A stretch of DNA of 64,000 nucleotides from Providencia rettgeri (GTDB lineage: Bacteria; Pseudomonadota; Gammaproteobacteria; Enterobacterales; Enterobacteriaceae), in contig NZ_CP017671.1 of the NCBI RefSeq assembly GCF_001874625.1, positions 2,542,001-2,606,000 on the forward strand, given 5' to 3'. This document shows, one piece after another, positions 8,889 through 18,144 of the stretch. The number at the start of each line of letters is the position of its first letter. Positions within the stretch are counted from its first letter, which is position 1. Below the pieces are notes generated by a model. That model made no database searches. It was given only the letters and a program-made list of their open reading frames with translations, and was not told the DNA's origin. The translations under genes and the position numbers were made by a program.

Positions 8889-10499
8889 TTAATTAGGTTC
8901 ATTTATATATAACCGTTTAATATCCGTATAATCAAGAGGGTCTTTGCCTTTAAATCCATTAATCGTAGGTTTTATCATGCGCGCACTAACGCGATAATAA
9001 ACAGGAACTATGGCCGAGTCTTTGTCCAACAAGGCTTCAGCTTGCTGATATATATCATGACGAGATTGGTCATCAGGAGCAGTTAAAGCCTGTGCAAGTA
9101 ACGCATCAAAAGCAGGATTACTATAAAATGCAGTATTATTACTATTTTGTGACAACATCATGTTTAGAAAAGCAGTAGGCTCATTATAATCTGCACACCA
9201 AGTCGCTCTAGCGACGTCATAATGGCCTTCATGACGGCTTTGTAATGACGTCTTCCATTCTTGGTTTTGTAAAGTCACCTGCGCCCCTATATTTTTTTTC
9301 CACATAGAGGCTGCGACGATAGCTTGCTGTTTATTCTGATCAGAAGTGTTATAGAGTAATGAAAATTTTAACGGGTTTGCTTTATTATAACCGGCTTCTA
9401 AAAGTAACTCTTTGGCCTTCTTATAACGCTGTTCTTGGGTTAAATCGGCCCATTCAGGTAACGTAAAATTCCCATTATTGATAAAAGTTGGTGTAAACCC
9501 ATAAGCTGCGACTTGCCCTTGCGCCATAACTTTATTGGTTATTGTCTCTCGATCTAACCCTAGCTTAATTGCCTCACGTACTCGTGGGTCATTGAATGGC
9601 GGTTTCTGGTTATTTATTTCATAATAGAATGTACATAAATAAGGGCGAACATACAGTTCATCCGGCTTTTCTTGCTGCATTTTTTTATACAGAACAGGCG
9701 GGATTGCAGAATTGCTGATATCTATCTCACCACTACGGTAACGGTTAATATCACTGACCTCTGAGGTAATCGCTAAAAATGTAGCTTGGTCTATACGGCT
9801 ACTGTCATTGTTCCAATAATATGGGTTACGTTTTACTACAATACGTTCATTAACGACCCACTTATCAAGTAAATAAGCCCCATTGCCTACAAAATTTTGT
9901 GGTTGAGTCCATTTTTCACCGTGCTGCTCTATTGCCTTCTTATTAACAGGTTTCAATGATGTATGAGAAAGCATATCGACAAAATAGGGAACTGGATGGC
10001 TAAGTGTCACTTGTAAATGCTGAGGATCAAGCGCTTTAACACCCAACGCCGTCGGAGGTAATTTACCGGCTAAAATAGCATCGGCATTTAAAATATACGC
10101 ATTTTGTAAATAACTCGAATAAGGAGACCCTGTACTTGGGTCCGATAACCGCTGCCAGCTATAAACGAAATCTTCAGCAGTAACTGGCGTACCATCACTC
10201 CATTTAGCCCCTTGCCGTAGAGTGAAAACCCACGTTATATAATTGTCATTTGTCCAACTTTCCGCGACCCCAGGCGCTACTTTTCCGTCGATATCGCTGT
10301 AAACTAACCCTTCAAGTAAGTTTAAAATAATATTGCTTTCTGGTACCCCTTCCACTTTATGAGGATCAAGTGATGTGACTTCTGAGCCATTGTTTATCGT
10401 GATCACCTGCGGTGACTTAATTGCCGTATCTGTCGCATTAGCCTGAAGCGTAATAAATAATATCGAGAGTGCACCAAAACCCATTTTTGATTTGATCAT
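8889..10499 (-). CDS. second OppA-type peptide-binding protein
   Basis: Periplasmic solute-binding protein family 5, about 536 aa, a clear tandem paralogue of the oppA beside it. Shared blocks include SLDPHKVEGVPES, AKWSDGTPVTAEDFVYSWQRL, QPQNFVGNGAYLL and WCADYNEPTAFLNMML. The signal peptide (MIKSKMGFGALSIL...ANA) is divergent. The frame opens at 10511, but AGGG lies 5 nt before the ATG at 10499; the ATG at 10502 is also possible. It is separated from oppA by about 100 bp containing the oppA leader. It probably feeds the same OppBCDF permease with a different peptide range (inference; it could be mppA-like). Its leader lacks the CA-rich element. Confidence 0.9.
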   Translation of the reverse strand: MIKSKMGFGALSILFITLQANATDTAIKSPQVITINNGSEVTSLDPHKVEGVPESNIILNLLEGLVYSDIDGKVAPGVAESWTNDNYITWVFTLRQGAKWSDGTPVTAEDFVYSWQRLSDPSTGSPYSSYLQNAYILNADAILAGKLPPTALGVKALDPQHLQVTLSHPVPYFVDMLSHTSLKPVNKKAIEQHGEKWTQPQNFVGNGAYLLDKWVVNERIVVKRNPYYWNNDSSRIDQATFLAITSEVSDINRYRSGEIDISNSAIPPVLYKKMQQEKPDELYVRPYLCTFYYEINNQKPPFNDPRVREAIKLGLDRETITNKVMAQGQVAAYGFTPTFINNGNFTLPEWADLTQEQRYKKAKELLLEAGYNKANPLKFSLLYNTSDQNKQQAIVAASMWKKNIGAQVTLQNQEWKTSLQSRHEGHYDVARATWCADYNEPTAFLNMMLSQNSNNTAFYSNPAFDALLAQALTAPDDQSRHDIYQQAEALLDKDSAIVPVYYRVSARMIKPTINGFKGKDPLDYTDIKRLYINEPN

Positions 10500-10511
10500 C
10501 ATATCCCTCAT

Positions 10512-11060
10512 GATTAATTGATGGCGCTATCACTGCATTAGCAGCCTTCTCTACAAAATTAGTTGATTGTTATAACTATCAAGTTTGCTGTTTATTAAAG
10601 TAAATAGCGCTCTCCCCAATAAATATCAATAACAAGTTTTTAACATTTTTGCGCATAAAAACTTTATATGAATATTCAAATAATCATGCAAAAGTAAAAA
10701 ATATACTTTAATAACATTATGATAAAAAAATTACTGCACCCAAAAAGCAGTATCGCCTTTTTTGTGGTTCCAAACATATCATTAACAAACACTAATTAGA
10801 ATAGTGAATAAATTTACGTAGCTCACAATTTCTTACTTTTTATCCCTGCTTTAGCAAAAAATGCGACATATAATTACAGTTAACATATTTGTTATCCGTA
10901 ATTGTTAATTACTCTAATTTTGAGGACATCTGAGGGTAATAAAAGTAGTCTGTATATGAATGGTTAGTATTCAGAAGTAGAAAATACAATTCGAGGGAAT
11001 GTTGGCTGCAACAAACCACTGCAACCAACAAAGATAGCTAGATAGGCAAAAGAATAAAAA
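10512..11060. other. intergenic region between the oppA paralogue and ychE
   Basis: About 550 bp, AT-rich, with no convincing gene. It should carry the promoter of the second oppA (minus strand). Near ychE, 11001-11029 can fold (GTTGG and TGCA paired with TGCA and CCAAC) without a U-tract, so it is at best a weak ychE terminator. Nothing else was recognised. Confidence 0.5.
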
Positions 11061-11705
11061 TTATAACAACCCAGGAAATAACGCCTTAACCCCTGTCACG
11101 ATAAACTCAATCCCTAACGACATAAGCAACAGCCCCATAATACGAGTTACAACGTTAATCCCAGTTTGGCCAAGGTAACGAACAAGTAAAGATGCTGAAC
11201 GAAATAGCAACCAACAACAAAATGCAAAGAGAATGCTGGTCAGCGCTAAACCCAAAAAGTTTTGCCAACCATGCCAACGAGATGACCACACAATACAAGA
11301 ACTAATTGCCCCCGGACCGGCCATTAGTGGTAGTGCTAACGGGACAACACCAATACTATCTCTTACTGCAGTTTCTGTTTTTTCTTGCTTATTCTGTTTA
11401 TCTTCACCAATTTTTCCACTAATCATCGACATTGCGATTGTCACAATTAATATCCCCCCTGCGATGCGAAATGAATCGATGGAGATACCAAACAACTGAA
11501 GTATTGAGTCACCTATGAGTAGTGAAGTACATAAAATAATAGCGACTGAAGTATTCGCTACAGTATTAGTTTTATTTCTCCCTGCATTACTTTGATAGTT
11601 AGTCATACTAATAAACACAGGTAGAATGCCTACTGGGTTTACAAGTGCAAAAAGACCAATAAAAAATTTAATGTAACCAGATAAATCGAGTAATGCGATG
11701 CTCAC
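11061..11705 (-). CDS. ychE: YchE, MarC-family integral membrane protein
   Basis: 214-residue inner-membrane protein of the MarC/YchE/YhgN family with about six hydrophobic segments. The transported substrate, if any, is unknown. It is collinear with E. coli YchE (FFIGLFALVNPVGILPVF, then SIGVVPLALPLMAGPGAIS, and the C-terminal GLLLMSLGIEFIVTGVK). The start is a GTG at 11705, preceded by AAGGA; no in-frame ATG is better placed. Lying between adhE and opp reproduces the E. coli neighbourhood. Confidence 0.92.
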   Translation of the reverse strand: MSIALLDLSGYIKFFIGLFALVNPVGILPVFISMTNYQSNAGRNKTNTVANTSVAIILCTSLLIGDSILQLFGISIDSFRIAGGILIVTIAMSMISGKIGEDKQNKQEKTETAVRDSIGVVPLALPLMAGPGAISSCIVWSSRWHGWQNFLGLALTSILFAFCCWLLFRSASLLVRYLGQTGINVVTRIMGLLLMSLGIEFIVTGVKALFPGLL

Positions 11706-11958
11706 TCAGCCATTTCCTTAAACAGTTCTCTTAAGAGATGCATTGATACCTTTTCTAATTTTATCACCTCTGGTGCTAATTTCCTTGCGCGAAATAATTT
11801 TTTCTATAACAACCTAAATTTCCTTGTTATTTTAGTGAGTAATGAATGACTTTTTCCCCACAAATGTATTAGTCATATTAAATTAAGTCATAGAACAATA
11901 ACACTTACATAACGTATATGAATATAAGCCTGCTGAAAGGTGTCAGCTTGGCGTTTTC

Positions 11959-11972
11959 GTGATTTAGATCAC
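11959..11972. promoter_or_regulatory. CRP/FNR-like palindrome upstream of adhE
   Basis: GTGA-TTTAGA-TCAC matches the CRP core TGTGA-N6-TCACA in eight of ten core positions. It also reads as an FNR half-site pair (GTGAT....ATCAC) with one mismatch per half. It lies about 200 bp before the adhE start. Confidence 0.55.
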
Positions 11973-12029
11973 TTTATTTAATTCCTATTTTGTTAATCTA
12001 TTCTTAACTGATAGACAGGATTAATAAGA

Positions 12030-12143
12030 TTTTTAAGCCAATAGGCGATGATGAGCAGCGTTATTATTAGAATTATCTATACTTTCACTTTTAGGCAGTC
12101 TTTTTCGCCCAGTTTGTCGATACATTGCTCATTGGCTTAAAAA
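12030..12143 (+). promoter_or_regulatory. long-range stem in the adhE 5' leader
   Basis: TTTTTAAGCCAAT at 12030-12042 is perfectly complementary to ATTGGCTTAAAAA at 12131-12143. Past an internal bulge, GAGCA (12053-12057) can pair with TGCTC (12126-12130). The base of the stem ends 27 nt before the adhE ATG, close to the AGGAG at about 12158. In E. coli the adhE leader is structured and needs RNase III cleavage for translation; that this stem is its counterpart is inference. Confidence 0.55.
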
Positions 12144-12170
12144 GTTTAACATTTATCAGGAGTAATCTAT

Positions 12171-13484
12171 ATGTCTGTAACTAACGTTACCGAACTCAAT
12201 GAACTCGTTGCTCGTGTCAAAAAAGCTCAACGCGAATTCGCGACTTTCTCACAAGAAAAAGTTGACGAAATATTTCGTGCTGCTGCTCTCGCTGCCGCTG
12301 ATGCACGTATCCCCCTAGCAAAACTCGCTGTTGAAGAATCTGGAATGGGTATTATTGAAGATAAAGTGATAAAAAATCATTTTGCTTCTGAGTATATCTA
12401 TAATGCCTATAAAGACGAAAAGACCTGTGGGACTTTATCTGAAGACCCAACATTTGGGACAATAACGATTGCAGAGCCTATCGGTATTATTTGTGGCATT
12501 GTGCCAACCACTAACCCAACCTCAACTGCAATTTTTAAATCATTAATTAGTCTAAAAACACGTAATGCCATTATCTTCTCTCCACATCCACGTGCGAAAA
12601 ATGCAACCAATCGTGCAGCTGAAATAGTACTTAATGCCGCTATTGCTGCAGGTGCACCAAAAGATATTATTGGCTGGATTGATTCCCCTTCCGTTGAATT
12701 ATCCAATGCATTGATGCACCACGCTGATATTAACCTGATTTTAGCGACAGGTGGACCAGGTATGGTTAAAGCAGCCTATAGCTCTGGTAAGCCAGCGATT
12801 GGTGTCGGTGCGGGTAATACCCCTGTTGTGATTGATGAAACAGCAGATATCAAACGTGCTGTTGCATCGATTCTCATGTCAAAAACCTTCGATAACGGCG
12901 TTATTTGCGCCTCAGAACAATCCGTTGTTGTTGTGGATGAGATCTACAACCAAGTTCGTGAGCGTTTTTCCAGCCATGGCGGCTATTTACTGCAAGGTAA
13001 AGAACTTAAAGCGGTTCAAGAAATCATTTTAAAAAATGGTAATTTAAATGCTGCCATTGTGGGCCAACCTGCTGTTAAAATTGCCGAAATGGCGGGCATC
13101 ACTGTCCCTATCACGACTAAAATCTTGATAGGTGAAGTTAAAGTTATTGATGATTCAGAACCCTTTGCCCATGAAAAACTGTCCCCGCTCTTAGCCATGT
13201 ATCGTGGTAAAAACTTTGAAGATGCCGTCTCCAAAGCTGAACAATTAGTCGAAATGGGAGGGATTGGCCATACTTCTTGCTTATACACCGACCAAGACAA
13301 TCAACATGAACGAGTGAACTACTTCGGCCAAAAAATGAAAACAGCACGTATTTTAATTAATACGCCGGCCTCGCAAGGTGGTATTGGTGACTTATACAAC
13401 TTCAAACTAGCTCCTTCTCTCACATTGGGTTGTGGCTCTTGGGGGGTAACTCTATTTCCGAAAACGTCGGGCCAAAACACTTGA
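12171..13484 (+). CDS. adhE: adhE N-terminal fragment (CoA-acylating aldehyde dehydrogenase)
   Basis: The 437-residue product translatable as sequenced. AGGAG lies 8 nt before the ATG. It contains the complete aldehyde dehydrogenase domain with Cys246, then departs from the AdhE sequence after GCGSWG and adds about 13 out-of-frame residues. If the frameshift is real, acetaldehyde formation may persist without the fused alcohol dehydrogenase. Confidence 0.75.
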   Translation: MSVTNVTELNELVARVKKAQREFATFSQEKVDEIFRAAALAAADARIPLAKLAVEESGMGIIEDKVIKNHFASEYIYNAYKDEKTCGTLSEDPTFGTITIAEPIGIICGIVPTTNPTSTAIFKSLISLKTRNAIIFSPHPRAKNATNRAAEIVLNAAIAAGAPKDIIGWIDSPSVELSNALMHHADINLILATGGPGMVKAAYSSGKPAIGVGAGNTPVVIDETADIKRAVASILMSKTFDNGVICASEQSVVVVDEIYNQVRERFSSHGGYLLQGKELKAVQEIILKNGNLNAAIVGQPAVKIAEMAGITVPITTKILIGEVKVIDDSEPFAHEKLSPLLAMYRGKNFEDAVSKAEQLVEMGGIGHTSCLYTDQDNQHERVNYFGQKMKTARILINTPASQGGIGDLYNFKLAPSLTLGCGSWGVTLFPKTSGQNT

Positions 13485-14860
13485 TCAACACTAAAACTGT
13501 GGCGAAGAGAGCTGAAAACATGTTATGGCATAAACTACCAAATTCAATCTACTTCCGTCGTGGTTGCCTACCTATCGCCCTTGAAGAGATTGCAACTGAC
13601 GGTGCGAAACGTGCCTTTATCGTCACTGATGGTTATTTATTCAATAATGGTTATGTTGATGAAGTAGTCAATGTACTCAAAAAACACCACATTGAAACAG
13701 ACGTATTCTTTGAAGTTGAAGCAGACCCAACATTAACAGTTGTACGTAAAGGCGCTGCCCAAATGCAAGCATTCAACCCTGATGTTATTATTGCATTAGG
13801 TGGTGGTTCACCGATGGATGCAGCGAAAATTATGTGGGTCATGTACGAACATCCTGAAACACACTTTGAAGAGCTCGCGCTACGCTTTATGGATATTCGC
13901 AAACGTATTCACCGTTTCCCTAAAATGGGCGTTAAAGCAAAACTAGTTGCGATTACAACTACTTCGGGTACTGGCTCTGAAGTTACGCCGTTTGCGGTTG
14001 TGACTGATGATAAAACAGGTCAAAAATATCCATTAGCGGATTACGCACTCACCCCGAACATGGCTATCGTTGATGCAAACTTAGTCATGAATATGCCTAA
14101 ATCTTTAACTGCCTTTGGCGGTCTAGATGCAGTGACCCATGCATTAGAAGCTTATGTTTCAGTGCTAGCTAACGAATTTACCGATGGCCAAGCGCTTAAA
14201 GCATTAAGTTTATTAAAAGATTATTTACCTGCCAGCTATCACGAAGGTGCTAAAAACCCTGTCGCTAGGGAGCGTGTACATAATGGGGCTACCCTTGCAG
14301 GTATTGCATTTGCGAATGCGTTCTTAGGGGTATGTCACTCAATGGCACATAAACTAGGTTCAGAGTTCCATATTCCACATGGCCTCGCCAATGCCCTATT
14401 GATTTGTAATGTCATCCGTTTCAATGCGAATGACAATCCAACTAAGCAAACAGCCTTTAGCCAATATGACCGTCCTCACGCACGTCGACAGTATGCTGAA
14501 ATTGCTGATCATCTCGGTTTAACTGATTCAGGGGATCGTACAGGCGCTAAAATTGAAAAATTATTAGCATGGCTTGATGAAATAAAAGCAGATTTAGGCA
14601 TTCCAAAATCTATCCGTGAGACAGGGGTACCTGAAGCAGACTTCTTAGCTCGCGTAGATAAACTGTCTGAAGATGCATTTGATGACCAATGTACTGGTGC
14701 TAACCCAAGGTATCCATTAATCTCTGAAATTAAACAATTATTATTGGATTCCTATTATGGTCGTGATTTTGTTGAGCATTCAACAGCACCTGTTACCGAA
14801 CATATAGAAAAGAAAGTTCCTCAGAAAAAAACAGCTGAAAAGAAAACCACTAAAAAATAA
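13430..14860 (+). CDS. adhE: adhE C-terminal fragment (Fe-dependent alcohol dehydrogenase)
   Basis: The open frame carries the linker and the whole Fe-alcohol dehydrogenase domain (GGGSPMDAAK NAD-binding loop, TTTSGTGSEVTPFAV, and Fe ligands in GLDAVTHALEAY and the HSMAHKLGSEFH region). It lacks a credible start: the frame opens only with TTG and the next ATG (13520) has no good Shine-Dalgarno. It is therefore probably expressed only if the frame is really continuous with the N-terminal half. Confidence 0.7.
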   Translation: MWLLGGNSISENVGPKHLINTKTVAKRAENMLWHKLPNSIYFRRGCLPIALEEIATDGAKRAFIVTDGYLFNNGYVDEVVNVLKKHHIETDVFFEVEADPTLTVVRKGAAQMQAFNPDVIIALGGGSPMDAAKIMWVMYEHPETHFEELALRFMDIRKRIHRFPKMGVKAKLVAITTTSGTGSEVTPFAVVTDDKTGQKYPLADYALTPNMAIVDANLVMNMPKSLTAFGGLDAVTHALEAYVSVLANEFTDGQALKALSLLKDYLPASYHEGAKNPVARERVHNGATLAGIAFANAFLGVCHSMAHKLGSEFHIPHGLANALLICNVIRFNANDNPTKQTAFSQYDRPHARRQYAEIADHLGLTDSGDRTGAKIEKLLAWLDEIKADLGIPKSIRETGVPEADFLARVDKLSEDAFDDQCTGANPRYPLISEIKQLLLDSYYGRDFVEHSTAPVTEHIEKKVPQKKTAEKKTTKK

Positions 14861-14885
14861 TTTATTTATAGATTATTAAATTAGC

Positions 14886-14917
14886 AAAGGCACTGTTATA
14901 GAAACAGTGCCTTTTTT
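14886..14917 (+). terminator. adhE terminator
   Basis: 12-bp perfect stem (AAAGGCACTGTT / AACAGTGCCTTT) with a 5-nt loop followed by six T in total, starting 26 bp after the adhE stop. Confidence 0.9.
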
Positions 14918-15059
14918 GAGGACTTAAAATGAGTTGCGGCGTACTAAATATTAACGTTGATATATATGATTTTTCCTAATAGCTAGTTTTATATCACCTT
15001 CTACTCGCATAACGAGATTATAATAATTATTTTATTTCCATACACATAACTATATAAAA

Positions 15060-15689
15060 CTACCTAAAATGAATTGGTTTTTTAGGAATTATCCCTTCAT
15101 TCATCATTTGCGCTTGTTTTATTGCTTCTGAATAGTGTTTACGACAAACAGATATATACTTTTCATTACCGCCTATATCGACCTGAGCACCCTCATATAC
15201 AGCAATACCATCACTTCCTATACGTAATACCTTATTAGCCTTACGCCCACAGTAGCATACGGTTTTTAGCTCAACCAATTTATCTGCCCATGCGAGTAAA
15301 TATTGACTGCCTGCAAATAGTTGCCCAGCAAAATCAGTGCGAAGTCCATAGCACAAAACAGGGATATCCTCGTTATCAACGATGTCACATAATTCTTCAA
15401 CTTGTTTTTTTGTTAAAAACTGACATTCATCAATAAGGACACAATGCACTTTCTGTAACTGATTTTCGCGCTTAATAACCTCTGCCATATCCGTCGTTGT
15501 TGAATAAACCAACGCTTCAGCAGATAAACCAATACGCGAGGATACTTTCCCCTGAGCAAAGCGATTATCTATCTCTGCTGTGAAAATAACGGTACGCATC
15601 CCTCTTTCATTATAGTTATACGATGATTGCAATAACGACGTTGATTTGCCTGCATTCATTGCTGAATAATAAAAATAAAGCTGAGCCAT
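15060..15689 (-). CDS. tdk: thymidine kinase
   Basis: Phosphorylates thymidine and deoxyuridine in the salvage pathway. 209 aa, type II family (E. coli 205). P-loop AMNAGKST at residues 10-17, VLIDECQFL with the catalytic Glu region, a lasso-domain zinc site from CYCGRKA and CRKHY, and the [10 protein letters not shown] substrate loop. It lies between adhE and hns as in E. coli, transcribed convergently with adhE. Confidence 0.97.
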   Translation of the reverse strand: MAQLYFYYSAMNAGKSTSLLQSSYNYNERGMRTVIFTAEIDNRFAQGKVSSRIGLSAEALVYSTTTDMAEVIKRENQLQKVHCVLIDECQFLTKKQVEELCDIVDNEDIPVLCYGLRTDFAGQLFAGSQYLLAWADKLVELKTVCYCGRKANKVLRIGSDGIAVYEGAQVDIGGNEKYISVCRKHYSEAIKQAQMMNEGIIPKKPIHFR

Positions 15690-16219
15690 CTGGCTGTTTC
15701 CTCACAATTAATATACGCAATAATTTTACCATAAAACATATCATTAGATTAACAATATGACACTATCTCACTTTACTTATTGAAAATTTAACCCTTTTTA
15801 CAATTATTTTGCTTCTTATCGCTAATAAAGCTTACCTTATATACAATAAAAACCAATTTGATATTAACTATAAACTGTATCAGCTAAAGCATGTTAAGCT
15901 AAAATTCATCATCAAAAAAAGAAAATTTAAGTTAGTATCCCCCTTCAATTCATTCTGAGTAAAAGTAGAATGCGACTTTCGACAAGCACTGCGAAATATT
16001 AAATCACAAAGTTTTTTTCTTATTGCTATTTTTTTCATTAGTTCAGTTATTGATAATAGCGGTATATATATCTACGAAAGTTTTATTTTTCTTTTGTAAA
16101 AAAATTGCATTCGTAAAAGATAACTTTTAAACTAGAGAAGTAATTTAGCTATTGCAGAATTTAAAATAGCATTCTATTATTACTGTACACATGCCAACAA
16201 ATAATTTGAGACCAGGAAA
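15690..16219. other. tdk-hns divergent intergenic region
   Basis: 530 bp, very AT-rich with many A/T tracts, likely curved and suited to H-NS autoregulation. A small hairpin (CATTCT / AGAATG) lies at about 15951-15972. No ORF with a ribosome-binding site was found. Confidence 0.5.
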
Positions 16220-16630
16220 ATGAGCGAATCATTAAAAGCGTTAAATAACATCCGTACTCTTCGTGCTCAAGCTCGCGAAGTAACTTTAGAATCGTTAGAA
16301 GAAATGCTGGAAAAATTAACTGTCGTTGTTGAAGAACGTCGTGATGAAGAAAACCAAGCTCGTGCAGAATTAGAAGAACGTAACCGTAAACTGGAAAAAG
16401 TTCGTGAAATGATTCTTGAGCAAGGCGTAGATTTAAATGACCTTCTGCAAACAATGGATTCAGGTAAAGGCACAAGCACTCGTGCTAAACGTGCAGCTCG
16501 TCCAGCTAAATATAAATATGTTGATGAAAATGGTGAAACTAAAACGTGGACAGGCCAAGGCCGTACTCCAGCTGTAATCAAAGTTGCCATTGAAGAACAA
16601 GGCAAATCATTAGATGATTTCTTGATCTAA
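16220..16630 (+). CDS. hns: nucleoid-associated protein H-NS
   Basis: Global silencer of AT-rich and horizontally acquired DNA. 136 aa. N-terminal coiled-coil oligomerisation domain at about 1-65 ([31 protein letters not shown]), a flexible linker with basic AKRAARPAK, and the C-terminal DNA-binding domain with AT-hook-like QGR at 113-115 in [10 protein letters not shown]. The C-terminus ends DDFLI, slightly shorter than E. coli. The long AT-rich upstream region suggests autoregulation. Confidence 0.98.
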   Translation: MSESLKALNNIRTLRAQAREVTLESLEEMLEKLTVVVEERRDEENQARAELEERNRKLEKVREMILEQGVDLNDLLQTMDSGKGTSTRAKRAARPAKYKYVDENGETKTWTGQGRTPAVIKVAIEEQGKSLDDFLI

Positions 16631-16649
16631 TCGCCTAATATTTTATTCC

Positions 16650-16680
16650 AAACACCCTTTTTAAAAGGGTGTTTTTGTTT
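16650..16680 (+). terminator. hns terminator
   Basis: AACACCCTTTT pairs with AAAAGGGTGTT (the GC-rich part is ACACCC/GGGTGT), followed by TTTGTTT, 20 bp after the hns stop. Confidence 0.85.
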
Positions 16681-17002
16681 GTACCTTTATATATTATTTT
16701 ATATTAGTCTCTAGCTACAAAGTCTCTTAACCATTATAACCACTAGCTCCCCCTGCAATTCTTGCTTAATTTATAGCCTCTAATAGGTATTGCACTAATC
16801 ATCAAATATTTACAATTAAATAAAAACGCCAAGGTAAAGATTTGTAATTTTAATTAGACATTATTAAATTCAAAAGCAATTGTTTAATGTGACTGAGTGC
16901 TATTTTTATCGCACTGCATGGAGGTAAAATTAACAACGAGTAGAAAAGTCGCTTCTACTCCTTAATACTTAGTCTTTATAGTTAATAGTTCATCTCTATC
17001 TA

Positions 17003-17032
17003 TAAAAAAGGCTAACTTGTCTAGTTAGCCTT
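17003..17032 (-). terminator. galU terminator
   Basis: 10-bp stem (AAGGCTAACT / AGTTAGCCTT) with a 5-nt loop, followed on the minus strand by a run of T (A-run at 17004-17009 on the plus strand). Confidence 0.85.
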
Positions 17033-17057
17033 GAATTAATTTACTGAAATAAGTTTT

Positions 17058-17978
17058 CTATTTCGGCGCGTTCAATGAAGCCGACAATTCTGTCAACCAC
17101 TGGGTAAAGTCATCTCCTAAAGTGTCATGTTGCATTCCATATTCAACAAATGCTTTCATGTAACCTAGTTTATTTCCACAGTCATGACTTTTACCACATA
17201 AGTGGTAAGCCTCTACAGGTTCATTATTTTCCATCATTAATGCGATTGCATCAGTTAGCTGTATTTCATCACCAGCACCTGGGACTGTTTTTGCTAATGC
17301 GTCCCATATTTTTTCAGATAAAACGTAACGACCAACAATAGACAAATTGGAGGGGGCTTCTTCACGACTTGGTTTTTCTACCATGCGAATAATTTTTTTG
17401 CTGTCCCCCGGTTGCAGAACTGCGCCATTACAATCAACAATACCGTAATTGGAAACTTCTTGCTCGGGCACAGGTTCAACCAGAATTTGGCTCGCCCCCG
17501 TAGATTCGTACTGTTCTAGCATTTCACGTAGATTAAATTTTGTTAAATCCGTGCTATAACGGTCTAAAATCACATCAGGTAAAATGACAGCAAATGGCTC
17601 TTCACCCACTAATGGTTTTGCACATAAAATAGCATGCCCTAACCCTTTCGCAATCCCTTGACGTGTTTGCATGATAGTAACATGACTTGGGCAAATAGAT
17701 TGCACCTCATCCAATAACTGGCGCTTAACACGCGCTTCCAATATGGCCTCTAACTCGAAGCTAGTATCAAAGTGGTTCTCAATTGAGTTTTTTGATGAAT
17801 GGGTAACCAAAACTATCTCATTGATCCCAGCAGCAATACACTCATTGACTACATATTGAATGAGCGGCTTATCAACAATCGGTAGCATCTCTTTTGGAAT
17901 AGCTTTTGTTGCCGGTAGCATCCGCGTCCCTAAGCCCGCAACAGGTATTACAGCTTTACGCACCTTGCGTTGTGTCAT
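17058..17978 (-). CDS. galU: UTP-glucose-1-phosphate uridylyltransferase
   Basis: Makes UDP-glucose from UTP and glucose 1-phosphate for LPS core, trehalose and other glycans. 306 aa (E. coli 302). Nucleotidyltransferase motif [21 protein letters not shown] at the N-terminus, then [18 protein letters not shown] with the metal-binding Asp, and [12 protein letters not shown]. Between hns and rssB exactly as in E. coli, ending in its own terminator. Confidence 0.98.
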   Translation of the reverse strand: MTQRKVRKAVIPVAGLGTRMLPATKAIPKEMLPIVDKPLIQYVVNECIAAGINEIVLVTHSSKNSIENHFDTSFELEAILEARVKRQLLDEVQSICPSHVTIMQTRQGIAKGLGHAILCAKPLVGEEPFAVILPDVILDRYSTDLTKFNLREMLEQYESTGASQILVEPVPEQEVSNYGIVDCNGAVLQPGDSKKIIRMVEKPSREEAPSNLSIVGRYVLSEKIWDALAKTVPGAGDEIQLTDAIALMMENNEPVEAYHLCGKSHDCGNKLGYMKAFVEYGMQHDTLGDDFTQWLTELSASLNAPK

Positions 17979-18144
17979 TTGTCATAACTCCAGATAATAT
18001 CTACGCATCTTAGCCCCATAGTTCAAATATGTTAGCGATGCATTTCAAGTGCGCGGAAGTATATCAGGAAATTATCCCAAATAAATAGTGACGAGTCCGA
18101 ATGCGGCTATTTAAAACGCGTTATCAACACTTTTTAAGAATGAA

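Larger units (their letters stand above)
11706..12170. other. ychE-adhE divergent intergenic region
   Basis: 465 bp with divergent promoters. It contains a CRP/FNR-like palindrome at 11959-11972 and long inverted repeats at 12030-12042 and 12131-12143 in the adhE leader. No gene is visible. Confidence 0.6.
12171..14860 (+). pseudogene. adhE: adhE, bifunctional acetaldehyde/alcohol dehydrogenase, frameshifted
   Basis: AdhE reduces acetyl-CoA to acetaldehyde and then ethanol during fermentation, and forms spirosomes. Normally it is one chain of about 890 residues. Here the N-terminal aldehyde dehydrogenase half (catalytic Cys246 in VICASEQS, as in E. coli) reads from 12171 and shifts frame in a run of six G at 13441-13446. 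The conserved GSWGGNSISENVGPKH needs seven G. The Fe-dependent alcohol dehydrogenase half continues intact in another frame to 14860, with GLDAVTHALEAY and CHSMAHKLGSEFHIPHG metal-ligand regions and a Lys-rich tail. All other sequence looks fully conserved, so this is either a very recent mutation or a sequencing error in the homopolymer. Confidence 0.9.
16631..17057. other. hns-galU convergent intergenic region
   Basis: About 430 bp. It holds the hns terminator (16650-16680), the galU terminator (17003-17032), and a perfect 8-bp hairpin at 16938-16960 (GAGTAGAA / TTCTACTC) lacking a U-tract. No gene was recognised. Confidence 0.5.

Noticed and set aside
8889-10499. second oppA as an independent transporter system
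   Set aside because: There is no second permease or ATPase set; it most likely uses OppBCDF.
13441-13484. programmed frameshifting in adhE
   Set aside because: There is no typical slippery heptamer plus stimulator, and AdhE is read in one frame in all known relatives; mutation or sequencing error is simpler.
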